Source: Effusibacillus dendaii
Lineage (GTDB): Bacteria > Bacillota > Bacilli > Tumebacillales > Effusibacillaceae
Length of the DNA stretch: 64,000 bases
Assembly: GCF_015097055.1 (NCBI RefSeq)
Contig: NZ_AP023366.1
Span: forward strand, 2,436,001 to 2,500,000
Reading direction: 5' to 3'
This document shows positions 52,898-62,486 of the stretch, one piece after another (within the stretch, counting starts at the first letter, position 1; every line of letters begins with the position of its first letter). Position numbers and translations under genes: made by a program. A model generated the notes under the pieces. The model saw only the letters and a program-made list of their open reading frames with translations, searched no databases and was not told the DNA's origin.

Positions 52898-54997
52898 TTA
52901 TCGTTCATTGGATCCTTTGAACCAGCGCCAAATTTTTTCTATGCTGGATTCTGTTCGGGTGTCTGGTGTCTTATCCAAACGGATAGGTGAGCCTTTATGA
53001 ACCGTGCATTCCTGCAGCGGTTCCGTACCGATTCGGAAAAACTCCCGTTCGACGCGTGGACAATTGTCTGTAGCGATCATCCCGGTTGTGGGATCGATGT
53101 TTACCTCAAGCAACCCGTCCGGTCGGGGAAAATCGGCAGCCGGCTCGTTTGCCAGCGCATTTTTTATAAAATCGCCCCAAATCTGTGAGGCGGCACGCGA
53201 TTCGACCGGGCCGAGCAATTGATCTTTGTCGTACCCGACCCAAACGACACACACAAGGTTGGGTGTATATCCGGCCATCCACGCGTCGGTATCGGTCGTA
53301 CCAGTTTTTCCGGCGACGATTCGATTCGCCACGTCCGGCTGAATACGGGCTGCCGTACCGCCGACGTCAAACACACTTTTCATTAAGTCGGTTAGAATGA
53401 AAGCGTTTTGCGGTGATGCAACCTGTCGGGTTTGTCTCTCCCGGTGGTAAATTTCACGACCGTAGGCGTTGGTTACCTGACGAATGGCGGTTGGCTCCAC
53501 CAATGTGCCGCCGTTGGCCAGAGCCGCATAGGCACGGGCCATTTCCAACGGGGAAACAGGAAACACGCCTAACGCCAGTGACGGATAAGGCTGAAATTGC
53601 GTTGCAAACCCGAAGCGGTCAAGCGTTTGGATCACTCGCTGCGGTGTTACCTCCATTTCGGTTGACACGGCATATACGTTGTCAGACCGTTTTATGGCTT
53701 CCCGCATATTGATATAGTCATGCACATAAATATTGTCAAAATTTTTGACGGTGTACACCTTGTCTTTATCGTACGGGAAGGAGGTCTGTTCGCTTTTGTA
53801 CATTTTGACAGGTGTAATTCCGCTTTCAAGTGCTGTCAAATAAACAAACGGCTTAAACGAAGAACCGGGCTGCCGTCTGGAGAGCACTCGGTTCAGCGTG
53901 GATTGTTCGAAAGCGCGGCCCCCGACCATTGCCTTGATCTCCCCGGTGGTGGGATCGAGTGCGATGAGTGCCGTTTGCAATCCGGGCGTATTGGGGAGAT
54001 ATTTCCGAACAGCCGCTTCCGCCGCTTTTTGCATGGACAGGTCGATAGTGGTTTGCAGTGTCACGCCCCCGCGGTAAAGCTCATCTTCCGGAACTCCGTT
54101 CTGATTTAATGCCGACCATGCGGCGTAGCGGGAAAAGTAAGGGGCGGCGCCCGTCTCAATATTTTTTTGGGAGGACAAGGTGAGCGGCTGTTGATAGGCT
54201 TCATCCGCTTGCTGTCCGGTAATGTACCCGTTTCGAACCATTGCCTCCAATACCTGGTGTTGACGAGCTTTTGCCTGATCCAGGTGATCAAATGGAGAAT
54301 AGATCGACGGTCCCTTCGGCAAACCGGCCAAAAGGGATGATTCTGCAAGCGTCAATTGGCTGACCGGTTTGTTGAAATACAGTTTGGCTGCCGCTCCCAC
54401 TCCGTTTGCTCCGTTTCCGTAGTACACCGCATTCAGGTAGTTTTCAAGAATTTCCTGTTTGGAGAAACGGGTTTCCAACTGGATGGTCAATAGAACTTCC
54501 TGCAACTTACGGGAAAAAGTTCGATCTTGTGAGAGAAACAGTACTTTCGCAAGCTGTTGTGTGATGGAGGAGCCGCCTTCGACAATCTCGCCATTTTTCA
54601 GATCGACATAGAGCGCGCGGGCGATGCCCCGGAAATTGAACCCTCCGTGATTATAAAATTGGGCATCCTCAATCGCTACGGTAGCTTGCTGAAGATAGAC
54701 AGGAATTTCGCTGATCGGCACTTTGACCCGGTTTTGCCCGTTATCGGTCAGATCAGCCAGCATGCTGCCGTCTGCCGACAGGATGCGCGAATGGCTGTTC
54801 AGGTCACTGTCCGGCAGCGGGGCAAACCGTACGTATAGATAAAAGAGGCTGCCGGATAGAAATGTGATAACCATAAAGAAAAGAGCCAACTTGAGAAGAA
54901 GGATTTTCTTTTGACGGATCCGTTCACTGTCAGGCGGAGGCGTTACAGGGTCAACCGGCTCTATATCTTCAATTAAATCGATTGATTTATCTGTCAT
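52898..54997 (-). CDS. Class A penicillin-binding protein (PbpG/PBP1A-like)
   Basis: This is a bifunctional cell-wall enzyme with one N-terminal membrane helix (LLLKLALFFMVITFLSGSLF), a glycosyltransferase domain (ATVAIEDAQFYNHGGFNFRG; GGSSITQQLAKVLFL; LETRFSKQEILENYLNAVYY) and a transpeptidase domain with all three motifs: SSFKP near residue 379, SDN near 439 and KTGT near 562. ATG 54997 is chosen with AAAGGAGCAGGTG upstream; an in-frame ATG at 55075 has no site. At 699 residues it is close to B. subtilis PbpG. Class A enzymes of this kind can act in vegetative growth or in spore wall formation; the sequence does not decide. Confidence 0.92.
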   Translation of the reverse strand: MTDKSIDLIEDIEPVDPVTPPPDSERIRQKKILLLKLALFFMVITFLSGSLFYLYVRFAPLPDSDLNSHSRILSADGSMLADLTDNGQNRVKVPISEIPVYLQQATVAIEDAQFYNHGGFNFRGIARALYVDLKNGEIVEGGSSITQQLAKVLFLSQDRTFSRKLQEVLLTIQLETRFSKQEILENYLNAVYYGNGANGVGAAAKLYFNKPVSQLTLAESSLLAGLPKGPSIYSPFDHLDQAKARQHQVLEAMVRNGYITGQQADEAYQQPLTLSSQKNIETGAAPYFSRYAAWSALNQNGVPEDELYRGGVTLQTTIDLSMQKAAEAAVRKYLPNTPGLQTALIALDPTTGEIKAMVGGRAFEQSTLNRVLSRRQPGSSFKPFVYLTALESGITPVKMYKSEQTSFPYDKDKVYTVKNFDNIYVHDYINMREAIKRSDNVYAVSTEMEVTPQRVIQTLDRFGFATQFQPYPSLALGVFPVSPLEMARAYAALANGGTLVEPTAIRQVTNAYGREIYHRERQTRQVASPQNAFILTDLMKSVFDVGGTAARIQPDVANRIVAGKTGTTDTDAWMAGYTPNLVCVVWVGYDKDQLLGPVESRAASQIWGDFIKNALANEPAADFPRPDGLLEVNIDPTTGMIATDNCPRVEREFFRIGTEPLQECTVHKGSPIRLDKTPDTRTESSIEKIWRWFKGSNER

Positions 54998-55039
54998 TTT
55001 CACCTGCTCCTTTGACTCTAGCAACCAGTATGGGCGAAA

Positions 55040-55068
55040 TTGCAAGAGATTAAACGTTGCGGTATAAT
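55040..55068 (+). promoter_or_regulatory. speE promoter
   Basis: TTGCAA (55040-55045), a 17-base spacer and TATAAT (55063-55068) form a good sigma-A promoter. Transcription should start near 55075, giving a leader of about 100 bases. Confidence 0.7.
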
Positions 55069-55108
55069 AATGCACAGTTTGTCGAAAAACGGATGGTGGA
55101 TTTTGGAT

Positions 55109-55133
55109 AGGTTTCCGTTCGGAACGAAAACCT
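55109..55133 (+). promoter_or_regulatory. 25-bp near-perfect palindrome in the speE leader
   Basis: AGGTTT at one end and AAACCT at the other, with CGTTC/GAACG around a central G, give 11 of 12 pairs. It lies about 35 bases after the expected start of transcription and 40 before the speE ATG. It could be an operator or an RNA hairpin; no T-run follows, so it is not a terminator. Confidence 0.6.
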
Positions 55134-55172
55134 AGACTAGGATCAGAATGATAATGAGGGGGATGGAACGGA

Positions 55173-56006
55173 ATGGAACTTTGGTATACGGAGAAGCAAA
55201 CGGAGAACTTTGGAATTACAGCGAAAATTGATAAGACTTTACATACGGAACAGTCCGATTTTCAAAAAGTGGATATGATCCATACGCTTCAGTTCGGCAA
55301 AATGCTGGTTCTCGACGGCATGGTAATGACTACCGATATGGATGAGTTTGTCTATCACGAGATGATTTCGCACGTGGCGATGAACACGCATCCCAACCCG
55401 AAAAAAGTGCTGGTGGTTGGCGGCGGCGATGGCGGCGCAATCCGCGAAATCGTTAAACATCCGTCTGTTGAAAAAGCGGTGCTGGCCGAAATCGACGGTC
55501 GCGTGATTGAAGTGTCGAAACAGTATTTGCCGCAAATTGCATGTGAACTGACAGGCAATCCAAAAGTGGATGTACAGGTGATTGATGGCATCAAACATGT
55601 AATGGAACACAAAAACGAGTATGACGTGATTCTGGTTGACTCCACGGAACCGGTCGGACCGGCAGAAGGGCTTTTTGCGAAAGATTTCTATCAGGGGATC
55701 TATGAGGCGTTAAAAGAGGATGGCATCATGGTGGCGCAGTCGGAATCCCCCTGGTTCAACAAAGACTTGATTCGTCGGGTTTACAAAGATATTGCGTCGA
55801 TTTTCCCGGTCACACGCTACTACACGGCGGCGATACCGACCTACCCGTCAGGACTTTGGAGTTTTACATTGGGTTCGAAAAAGCACGATCCACTGGCAGT
55901 CGACGAATCCAAACTGTTTGACCCGCCGGGAACGAAGTATTACTCGCCACACATTCACAAGTCAGTATTCCGCTTGCCTAAATTTGTCGAGGAATTACTG
56001 AAGTAG
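55173..56006 (+). CDS. speE: Spermidine synthase
   Basis: This enzyme transfers an aminopropyl group from decarboxylated S-adenosylmethionine to putrescine. The 277-residue protein has [20 protein letters not shown] at the front, [20 protein letters not shown], the cofactor-binding [20 protein letters not shown] and the polyamine-binding [20 protein letters not shown]. The ATG has GAGGGGGATGG upstream. speB follows 25 bases later, the usual pair in Bacilli. speA and speD are not in the window. Confidence 0.95.
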   Translation: MELWYTEKQTENFGITAKIDKTLHTEQSDFQKVDMIHTLQFGKMLVLDGMVMTTDMDEFVYHEMISHVAMNTHPNPKKVLVVGGGDGGAIREIVKHPSVEKAVLAEIDGRVIEVSKQYLPQIACELTGNPKVDVQVIDGIKHVMEHKNEYDVILVDSTEPVGPAEGLFAKDFYQGIYEALKEDGIMVAQSESPWFNKDLIRRVYKDIASIFPVTRYYTAAIPTYPSGLWSFTLGSKKHDPLAVDESKLFDPPGTKYYSPHIHKSVFRLPKFVEELLK

Positions 56007-56031
56007 GGCCAGCGGAAAGGGAGGTTCAGGT

Positions 56032-56916
56032 ATGACGTTTCATCCTATGAAATTTGATCCTGCCTATAATGGCAATGAATTTATCGGTGCTACACAGGAT
56101 TATGCGGTCGCAAAAGCGGTCATTTACGGTATGCCGATGGACTGGACCGTATCGTTTCGAACGGGTACCCGGTTGGGGCCGACCCGTGTGCGGGAAGTAT
56201 CGATCGGTCTGGAAGAATACAGCCCATATCTGGACAAGCATTTGGAAGATGTGAAGTATTTTGATGCGGGCGACATTCCGCTTGCATTCGGCAATCCGCA
56301 ACGTTCCGTCGAACAGATTCACGAGTATGTGGAGAAAATATTGGCGGACGGCAAGTTTCCGCTCGGGATTGGCGGCGAGCATTTGGTGACGTGGGGACCG
56401 ATTCAGGCTGTCGCCAAGAAGTATCCGAATCTCGCGTTGATCCATATCGACGCACATGCCGACCTGCGTGAGCATTACGAAGGGGAAGAGTACTCTCACG
56501 CAGCGGTGATTCGCAAGTCAGCGGAATTGATCGGCCCTAAAAACGTCTACCAGTTCGGGATTCGGTCCGGCACGCGGGAAGAGTTTCAATGGGGGCGGCA
56601 GAATACCAATTTTTATCCGTTTACGGTGTTGGAACCGTTAAAAAAAGTGCTGCCGGAATTAAAAAGCCGTCCTGTCTATGTTACAGTTGATATTGACGTA
56701 TTGGATCCGGCTTTTGCGCCAGGTACAGGGACCGCAGAGCCGGGCGGGATCACATCGCTTGAATTGATGCAGTCTGTCCATGCCATTGCAGAGGCAGGCT
56801 TGGATGTGGTGGGATTTGATATTGTAGAAGTATCGCCTGGTATCGATCCATCTGAATTGTCACAGATCGTCGCTTCAAAAGTGATCCGGGAAGTGTTGTT
56901 GGGGTTTGTTCGGTAA
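56032..56916 (+). CDS. speB: Agmatinase
   Basis: This manganese enzyme of the arginase family splits agmatine into putrescine and urea, feeding SpeE upstream. The 294-residue protein has the metal-binding motifs GGEHLVTWGPIQAV, HIDAHADLREHYEGEEYSHA and VDIDVLDPAFAPGTGTAEPG, and the mobile end GFDIVEVSPGIDPSELSQIV. The ATG has AAGGGAGG upstream. Together the two genes turn agmatine into spermidine. Confidence 0.95.
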   Translation: MTFHPMKFDPAYNGNEFIGATQDYAVAKAVIYGMPMDWTVSFRTGTRLGPTRVREVSIGLEEYSPYLDKHLEDVKYFDAGDIPLAFGNPQRSVEQIHEYVEKILADGKFPLGIGGEHLVTWGPIQAVAKKYPNLALIHIDAHADLREHYEGEEYSHAAVIRKSAELIGPKNVYQFGIRSGTREEFQWGRQNTNFYPFTVLEPLKKVLPELKSRPVYVTVDIDVLDPAFAPGTGTAEPGGITSLELMQSVHAIAEAGLDVVGFDIVEVSPGIDPSELSQIVASKVIREVLLGFVR

Positions 56917-56966
56917 ACAGCCGGACTGAAGCAAGGAAACTGAAGTTGGAAACAACGGGCCATGGC

Positions 56967-57008
56967 GCCTGCCGTTCGGGGTCTCCCTCAAATGGCAGGC
57001 ATTTTCCA
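56967..57008 (+). terminator. Terminator of speEB
   Basis: GCCTGCC (56967-56973) pairs with GGCAGGC (56994-57000), followed by ATTTTCC. Confidence 0.7.
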
Positions 57009-57052
57009 TTTTTGGTACAGTAAAAATAAGTGTGTGTGCAGGAGGCGGGCGG

Positions 57053-57514
57053 ATGGAGAAGATTCCTGTTCGAATTCAAATTGACACGAAACAGGCATTC
57101 GATCAGCATACGGATCGATTTCAGACTTACGAAACAGGATTGTTGTATCAAAAAGAAAACGCCATCTACCTGACCTATCATGAATCTAACGATGATCGGA
57201 AGGAAATCCGGACTGTCTGGAAAGTAAAACCAACAGAGGCCGTTTTGATTCGGCAGGGCGGGACGGGGTTGCGGGCGAGATTCGAAGAGGGAGCGGTTGA
57301 TCGAACGGCCCTTGTTACGGAGCACGGAACGTGGCCGATCGAAATTCAAACGTCCTATTTGCGCCACAATCTTTCCTTAAATGGCGGCAGCTTACGGGTT
57401 GCGTATCAGATGGATATGTCAGGGGCAATCAGTCAGATGGAATTGGATATCCAGGTAAAAGTGCTGTCGGAGATCCATAAGGAAGTACATAACCGCGATG
57501 GAAAAAGGGGTTGA
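57053..57514 (+). CDS. DUF1934 family protein (YwiB-like)
   Basis: The 153-residue protein has the beta-rich pattern of the DUF1934/YwiB family, a small calycin-like barrel found in Firmicutes: YETGLLYQKENAIYLTYHES, then TVWKVKPTEAVLIRQGGTGL and TSYLRHNLSLNGGSLRVAYQ with MDMSGAISQMELDIQVK at the end. The function is not known. ATG 57053 has AGGAGGCGG 5 bases upstream. The XapX gene begins a few bases after its stop. Confidence 0.8.
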   Translation: MEKIPVRIQIDTKQAFDQHTDRFQTYETGLLYQKENAIYLTYHESNDDRKEIRTVWKVKPTEAVLIRQGGTGLRARFEEGAVDRTALVTEHGTWPIEIQTSYLRHNLSLNGGSLRVAYQMDMSGAISQMELDIQVKVLSEIHKEVHNRDGKRG

Positions 57515-57519
57515 TCGTG

Positions 57520-57693
57520 ATGGATTTGCGGGTTTGGGGGTTGTCGGTGTTGACTGGGGTGGTTGTCGGATTTCTGTTTTCAGCAATTAAATTGCCTTTG
57601 CCTGCACCGCCCGTTTTTTCCGGAGTGTTAGGGATTATCGGTATTTGGGCGGGGGGCGTTCTCTATAACTGGATGAGTCGGCTATGGCAGTGA
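57520..57693 (+). CDS. XapX-domain small membrane protein
   Basis: The 57-residue protein is two membrane helices: VWGLSVLTGVVVGFLFSAIK and PPVFSGVLGIIGIWAGGVLY, with the family motif KLPLPAPP between them. XapX proteins are widespread and of unknown function. ATG 57520 (or the GTG just before it) follows AAAAAGGGG. It lies 5 bases after the DUF1934 gene, so the two are co-transcribed. Confidence 0.8.
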   Translation: MDLRVWGLSVLTGVVVGFLFSAIKLPLPAPPVFSGVLGIIGIWAGGVLYNWMSRLWQ

Positions 57694-57825
57694 AAGTAAT
57701 GATATCCTCGGTTGCCAGAATTGTGTAACATTTTTTCTCTTTTGTCGTCTAAATAAGTAGGGTGTTTAACAGCGGGACCGGGTGGTCATCCCGCCTATGA
57801 TCAATTTGGGAAGCGAGGAGAAAAA

Positions 57826-60093
57826 ATGGGGAACAGAAAACGTGTGGCCGTACTCTCTTTGGTGTCCGGACTCTTGTTGGCGTCGGTCCCTTATGCCGCG
57901 TTGGCGGCCGAACCAACAGTGGCGGCAGTAACGGTTCTCACACAGGAACAGGCTGTCGAAAAACTGAAACAAATGCTTGCCATACCGGATGGATATGAAC
58001 TGAAAAACGCGTCTTTATATGAAGACAAAGGCAATGGAGTGGCGTCTGTTCCGCGCAGCGCCTGGCGAATCAACTATGGTCCGGTCAATTCGTTTGACCG
58101 GGGAAACATCACGGCGGCGATTGATGCTAAAACAGGTGTGCTGCTCGATGCTAACATTTTTAGCCAAGATGATGAGCAGATTGTAAGTCCGATTTCGCGC
58201 GATCAAGCAGGAGTCATTGCCAAGAAATACCTGGAACAATTTGCGCCCGATAAATCCGGACAGGTGCAGGAGCAGCCAATGGAAGCGCAGTATAAGGGAA
58301 AGCAACCTTACGGAAGCCAAATGATGCACCAATTTCGCTTCGTACGGATGGTAAACGCCGGAAATGCAGGGCAGGTGGCATATCCAAACGATTCCATAAC
58401 GATTACGGTAAACGGAAAAGGAGAGCTGCGAGCCTATTACCGCAACTGGTCGGATGAAGTGCAGTTTCCGGCGGTAGATCGACCCCTGCCTATGCAAGAG
58501 GCTGGCAAAAAGTTTGAAACTGCGTTAAATCTGCATCTGCAATACATCCCCAAACGGACTCCGTATCAAAAATCAATCGATGAAGCCTATTTGGTATACA
58601 GTCCCGTCGGTCCCTCTTTTGCACCGGCAAGCTTGCCTGTAATCGATGCGGTTAGCGGGGGCGTGCTGGGGCCGGATGGAAATCCGGTTACGGATAGTCC
58701 TAAAGCGGAATACAAGCCGTTGACGGATCAGCCCGGAACGGCAAAAGCTGCCGGTCCGATCAGCAAAGAAAAAGCGTTACAGTTGCTGGCAGACTATCAT
58801 TTAGCGTTAGATGGATACACACTGCAAAATTCTTCCTATGAAAACAATGAAAACAGCGCTCCTGTTTGGCGGTTTTCCTACCAAAAAGGGAACCCGCAGG
58901 ACTACCTGACCATTAAAAACGTAAACGTGACGATAAATGCCGCTACAGGCGAACTGATGGAGTATTATATCTACCAAGCGGATCAAAAAGCACCGGAGGG
59001 ATTTCCGAAAGACCCCGCAGTTTCCAAAGACAAGGCGGTAGAACGTGCCGTTGATTTTGTGAAAAATGCGGTTCCCACACTTACAAATCGGGTGGCGTTC
59101 ACATCTGCCAGTTCATCTGCGGACAGACCGGAATATTACGTCCAATTTGTCCAATTGGTGAATGGAATTCCCTTCCAGGACTTGTCGTTCAACGTTACAG
59201 TTGACGCCAATACGGGAGAAATTCGGAATTTCAACATAGGTTGGGGTTGGAACGAGAAGATCAGGTTCCCATCGCCCCAACCAGCGATCGATTTGGCGTC
59301 GGCAGCAGCGAAGTACATGGAGAAAAGCCGGTTGCAGCTGCAATTTATTCCCGTGTATGAACACGCCAATACTCCCTTTAAATCCGGCGTACCGCCGTAT
59401 GCGCCCGGCAATTCTCCGAAAATCAAACTGGTTTATGCACCGTTCGGGCTTGAAGGCTCACAATCGGTAAATGCGATAACGGGGGAATGGGTGTCGGTTT
59501 GGGGCGAACCGGTGCCGCAGCAGGCAGAAGCGGAAGACATTAAAGGGAATTGGGCGGAAAAAGAATTGCAATATTTCTTAAATCGGGGCATTTTTAAAAC
59601 GGTGGACGGCAAGCTTAAGCCGGATGATCCGGTAACACGCGGAGATATGATCAAATATATGATTCTGGCAACGGACCGCCCGTTGATGGCGGGTGCGCAA
59701 AAAAGTGCGGCGATGCAGGACGTGCCGCAAACTGATCCTAATTTTGACTATATTAGAGAAGCCTATTTTCGAAAGTGGATTGATCAGAAAACGGATAATT
59801 TCCGACCTGACGATATAATCACCCGCGAAGAATTGGCGGATCTCGCGACAGCGGTGTTAGGATACGGCAAGCTTTCAGATGCAACGGGCATTTTCCAGAA
59901 TCCTTACCAAGATGTATCTGTGTCGGAAGATGGCAAGTATGTGGGGGATATTGCCATTGTCAGCGGACTTCACATTTTAACAGGGTCCGATGGACTTTTC
60001 CATCCGAAAGATCCTGTGACAAAAGCACAGGCGGCCGTTGTGATGATGCGAGTGCTCGAACAGATGCCGAACAGAGGTCCTGTTAATTACTGA
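57826..60093 (+). CDS. Secreted YcdB/YcdC-repeat protein with three SLH domains
   Basis: The 755-residue protein is exported and held on the cell wall. It has a signal peptide (VAVLSLVSGLLLASVPYAAL, then AAE), two long repeats of the YcdB/YcdC type (about residues 40-290 and 315-560, each with an AVDxKTGxL-type strand such as TAAIDAKTGVLLDANIF and TVDANTGEIRNFNIGW) and three SLH modules near residues 572-620, 632-680 and 692-745 (KLKPDDPVTRGDMIKYMILA; FRPDDIITREELADLATAVL; FHPKDPVTKAQAAVVMMRVL). The repeats resemble PepSY-type folds that may restrain proteases, which is inference. A ribosome site (AAGCGAGGAG) precedes the ATG. Confidence 0.9.
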   Translation: MGNRKRVAVLSLVSGLLLASVPYAALAAEPTVAAVTVLTQEQAVEKLKQMLAIPDGYELKNASLYEDKGNGVASVPRSAWRINYGPVNSFDRGNITAAIDAKTGVLLDANIFSQDDEQIVSPISRDQAGVIAKKYLEQFAPDKSGQVQEQPMEAQYKGKQPYGSQMMHQFRFVRMVNAGNAGQVAYPNDSITITVNGKGELRAYYRNWSDEVQFPAVDRPLPMQEAGKKFETALNLHLQYIPKRTPYQKSIDEAYLVYSPVGPSFAPASLPVIDAVSGGVLGPDGNPVTDSPKAEYKPLTDQPGTAKAAGPISKEKALQLLADYHLALDGYTLQNSSYENNENSAPVWRFSYQKGNPQDYLTIKNVNVTINAATGELMEYYIYQADQKAPEGFPKDPAVSKDKAVERAVDFVKNAVPTLTNRVAFTSASSSADRPEYYVQFVQLVNGIPFQDLSFNVTVDANTGEIRNFNIGWGWNEKIRFPSPQPAIDLASAAAKYMEKSRLQLQFIPVYEHANTPFKSGVPPYAPGNSPKIKLVYAPFGLEGSQSVNAITGEWVSVWGEPVPQQAEAEDIKGNWAEKELQYFLNRGIFKTVDGKLKPDDPVTRGDMIKYMILATDRPLMAGAQKSAAMQDVPQTDPNFDYIREAYFRKWIDQKTDNFRPDDIITREELADLATAVLGYGKLSDATGIFQNPYQDVSVSEDGKYVGDIAIVSGLHILTGSDGLFHPKDPVTKAQAAVVMMRVLEQMPNRGPVNY

Positions 60094-60105
60094 TTCATTT
60101 TTAAA

Positions 60106-60143
60106 ACGACTCTCGTTCCTGCTTTTGGGGGCGGGAGTTTTTT
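60106..60143 (+). terminator. Terminator of the SLH protein gene
   Basis: An imperfect stem near 60107-60136 (ACTC...GAGT with C/G pairs inside) is followed by TTTTTTT. Confidence 0.6.
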
Positions 60144-60186
60144 TGATCGATAGGAATTGATATATGTTATCCTGTCGACCTAAGTG

Positions 60187-60232
60187 AACCTTTGCTTCCG
60201 CCTGCGCCAAAGGCTTGGCGAAAGCAAAGGTT
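60187..60232. repeat. Hairpin repeat, copy C of a three-copy family
   Basis: AACCTTTGCTTCCGCC (60187-60202) pairs with GGCGAAAGCAAAGGTT (60217-60232), one mismatch in 16. The loop TGCGCCAAAGGCTT matches that of copy B, and the flanks GTG and TTTCTTTA are shared. It lies between the terminator of the SLH gene and the thiolase gene. Confidence 0.85.
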
Positions 60233-60338
60233 TCTTTAATTATTAACGCAAAATTCTGTTCGCAAAATTTCGCATATTGCGGTATATGTATTAACAGAAA
60301 CTTGTATTTATGATGGCTGTGTCACAGGGGGGATTGTC

Positions 60339-61517
60339 GTGCGGCAAACGGTAATTGTCGGCACGGCGCGAACGCCGTTCGGTAGGTTGGGAGGGGCGTT
60401 GAGCGCGTTGCCAGCGGTTGAATTGGGTGCCATTGCGATTCGCGGTGCAATGGAGCGGGCTCAGATATCTGCCGGTCAAGTGGAAGAACTGATTATGGGA
60501 ATGGTGCTGCAAGGAGGAGCGGGTCAGATCCCCTCCAGACAAGCTGCTATCAAAGCAGGGCTGCCTTGGGAAGTTCCAACGGAAACCATCAACAAAGTTT
60601 GCGCGTCAGGTATGCGTGCCGTCACGCTTGCCGACCAGATCATCCGGACAGGTGATGCAGATGTGATTATAGCAGGTGGCATGGAATCGATGTCGAACGC
60701 TCCCTATGCGATTCCGCAGGCACGTTGGGGGATGCGGATGGGAGATTCGGCGCTGATCGATTTAATGACCTATGATGGATTGCGCTGCGCATTCCATAAT
60801 GTCCCGATGGCGGTGCACGGGTCGCTGGTAGCAGCCGAATACGGGATTGATCGGGCGGCACAGGATGAATGGGCGTTGCGTTCCCATCAAAGAGCGGTAG
60901 CTGCCTTACAAAGCGGAATTTTGACAGATGAAATAGTGCCTGTTGAAGTTTGCGGCAAAAAAGGAACGATGACAGTCGATTGTGATGAGGCGCCTCGCCC
61001 CGACTCATCGTTGGAAAAATTGGCCGCATTGCCTGCCTTATATCTGGAAGAAGGAACCGTTACAGCAGGAAATGCACCGGGGGTCAACGATGGTGCGGCT
61101 GCGTTGGTTCTCATGTCACATGATCGGGCAGCGGCGGAAGGGAAGAAACCGCTGGCTGCGATCCTCGGTCATGCCGAGGTGGCCGCAGAAGCACCCTACA
61201 TTGCGACAACTCCAGGGCTGGCCATTCAAAAATTACTGCAGAAAACAGGGTATAAACTATCTGACATCCACTTGTTTGAAGTGAATGAAGCGTTTGCGGC
61301 CGTTACGCTGACATCGGGAAAAATTGTCGGGTGGAATGAGGAGATTGTAAACGTGAACGGAGGCGCCATCGCTTTTGGGCATCCTATTGGGGCAAGCGGC
61401 GCCCGCATCATCGGATCCCTGATCCATGAACTGCGGCGGCGCGGTGGCGGATTAGGAATTGCGGCCATCTGTTCCGGAGCCGCACAGGGCGATGCCATTC
61501 TGCTCCGTGTAGAGTAG
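60339..61517 (+). CDS. Acetyl-CoA acetyltransferase (thiolase)
   Basis: The 392-residue protein joins or splits acetyl-CoA and acyl-CoA. The nucleophile cysteine is near residue 88 ([20 protein letters not shown]), the histidine in [20 protein letters not shown] and the second cysteine in [15 protein letters not shown]. The length fits the degradative and biosynthetic type II thiolases. The GTG start follows CAGGGGGGA. It opens a series of co-directional fatty-acid or butyryl-CoA genes that runs to the window end. Confidence 0.93.
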   Translation: MRQTVIVGTARTPFGRLGGALSALPAVELGAIAIRGAMERAQISAGQVEELIMGMVLQGGAGQIPSRQAAIKAGLPWEVPTETINKVCASGMRAVTLADQIIRTGDADVIIAGGMESMSNAPYAIPQARWGMRMGDSALIDLMTYDGLRCAFHNVPMAVHGSLVAAEYGIDRAAQDEWALRSHQRAVAALQSGILTDEIVPVEVCGKKGTMTVDCDEAPRPDSSLEKLAALPALYLEEGTVTAGNAPGVNDGAAALVLMSHDRAAAEGKKPLAAILGHAEVAAEAPYIATTPGLAIQKLLQKTGYKLSDIHLFEVNEAFAAVTLTSGKIVGWNEEIVNVNGGAIAFGHPIGASGARIIGSLIHELRRRGGGLGIAAICSGAAQGDAILLRVE

Positions 61518-61623
61518 GATGGCGGAAACCGACCCTTTTCGATTTTTTGCCGATTACCGGATTCTGGATACTTATACGACGGCAATCGCTTGTCCAATTC
61601 GAAACGAAAAATAGGAGGTAGCT

Positions 61624-62478
61624 ATGAATATCGAAAAAATATTAATCATCGGCGCAGGCCAAATGGGCGGAGGCATCGCGCAGGTTGCCGCGCAAGCCGG
61701 TCTGCAGGTGGTGCTGAATGACATTAAGGCAGAATATGTTCAACGTGGAATCGGCGTAATCAACAAAAACCTTTCCCGTGACGTGGAAAAAGGCCGTAAA
61801 ACGGAAGACGAAAAGCAGGCGATCTTGGCCCGTATTCAACCGTCCACCGACCTTGCGGATGCCAAAGATGTGCAATTTGTCGTGGAAGCGGCTGTCGAAA
61901 ACATGGAAGTAAAGAGCGAACTGTTTCGCAAACTGGATACATATGCGCCGCAAGGTGCGATTTTAGCGACCAATACATCTTCGCTTCCCATCACGGAAAT
62001 AGCAGCCGTTACGAAGCGGCCGGAACAGGTAATTGGCATGCATTTCTTCAATCCGGTGCCGGTGATGAAGCTGGTAGAGGTGATTCGCGGCCTGGCTACA
62101 TCGAACGAGACCTACCAGACAGTGGATGCGCTTGCCAAAAAAATGGGCAAGACGCCTGTTGAAGTGAATGATTTTCCGGGATTTGTCTCGAACCGGGTCC
62201 TGTTGCCGATGATAAATGAAGCGATCTATTGCCTTTACGAAGGGGTGGCAAGCAAAGAGGCGATTGATGAAGTGATGAAACTGGGCATGAACCACCCGAT
62301 GGGACCTTTGACATTGGCTGATTTTATCGGGTTGGATACTTGTTTATCGATTATGGAAGTGCTGTACGAAGGATTGGGCGATCCCAAATATCGCCCCTGT
62401 CCGCTGCTTCGCAAATATGTGAAAGCCGGTTGGTTAGGGAAGAAAACGGGACGAGGATTCTATGTATACGAGGGGTAG
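61624..62478 (+). CDS. 3-hydroxyacyl-CoA (3-hydroxybutyryl-CoA) dehydrogenase
   Basis: The 284-residue protein is of the short Hbd/PaaH type. The NAD-binding loop is [20 protein letters not shown], followed by the adenine-side [13 protein letters not shown]. The catalytic histidine-glutamate pair is in [20 protein letters not shown], and the C-terminal domain has [20 protein letters not shown] and [20 protein letters not shown]. The ATG has AGGAGGTAG upstream. It oxidises 3-hydroxyacyl-CoA, between the hydratase and the thiolase steps. Confidence 0.94.
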   Translation: MNIEKILIIGAGQMGGGIAQVAAQAGLQVVLNDIKAEYVQRGIGVINKNLSRDVEKGRKTEDEKQAILARIQPSTDLADAKDVQFVVEAAVENMEVKSELFRKLDTYAPQGAILATNTSSLPITEIAAVTKRPEQVIGMHFFNPVPVMKLVEVIRGLATSNETYQTVDALAKKMGKTPVEVNDFPGFVSNRVLLPMINEAIYCLYEGVASKEAIDEVMKLGMNHPMGPLTLADFIGLDTCLSIMEVLYEGLGDPKYRPCPLLRKYVKAGWLGKKTGRGFYVYEG

Positions 62479-62486
62479 GGATAAGA

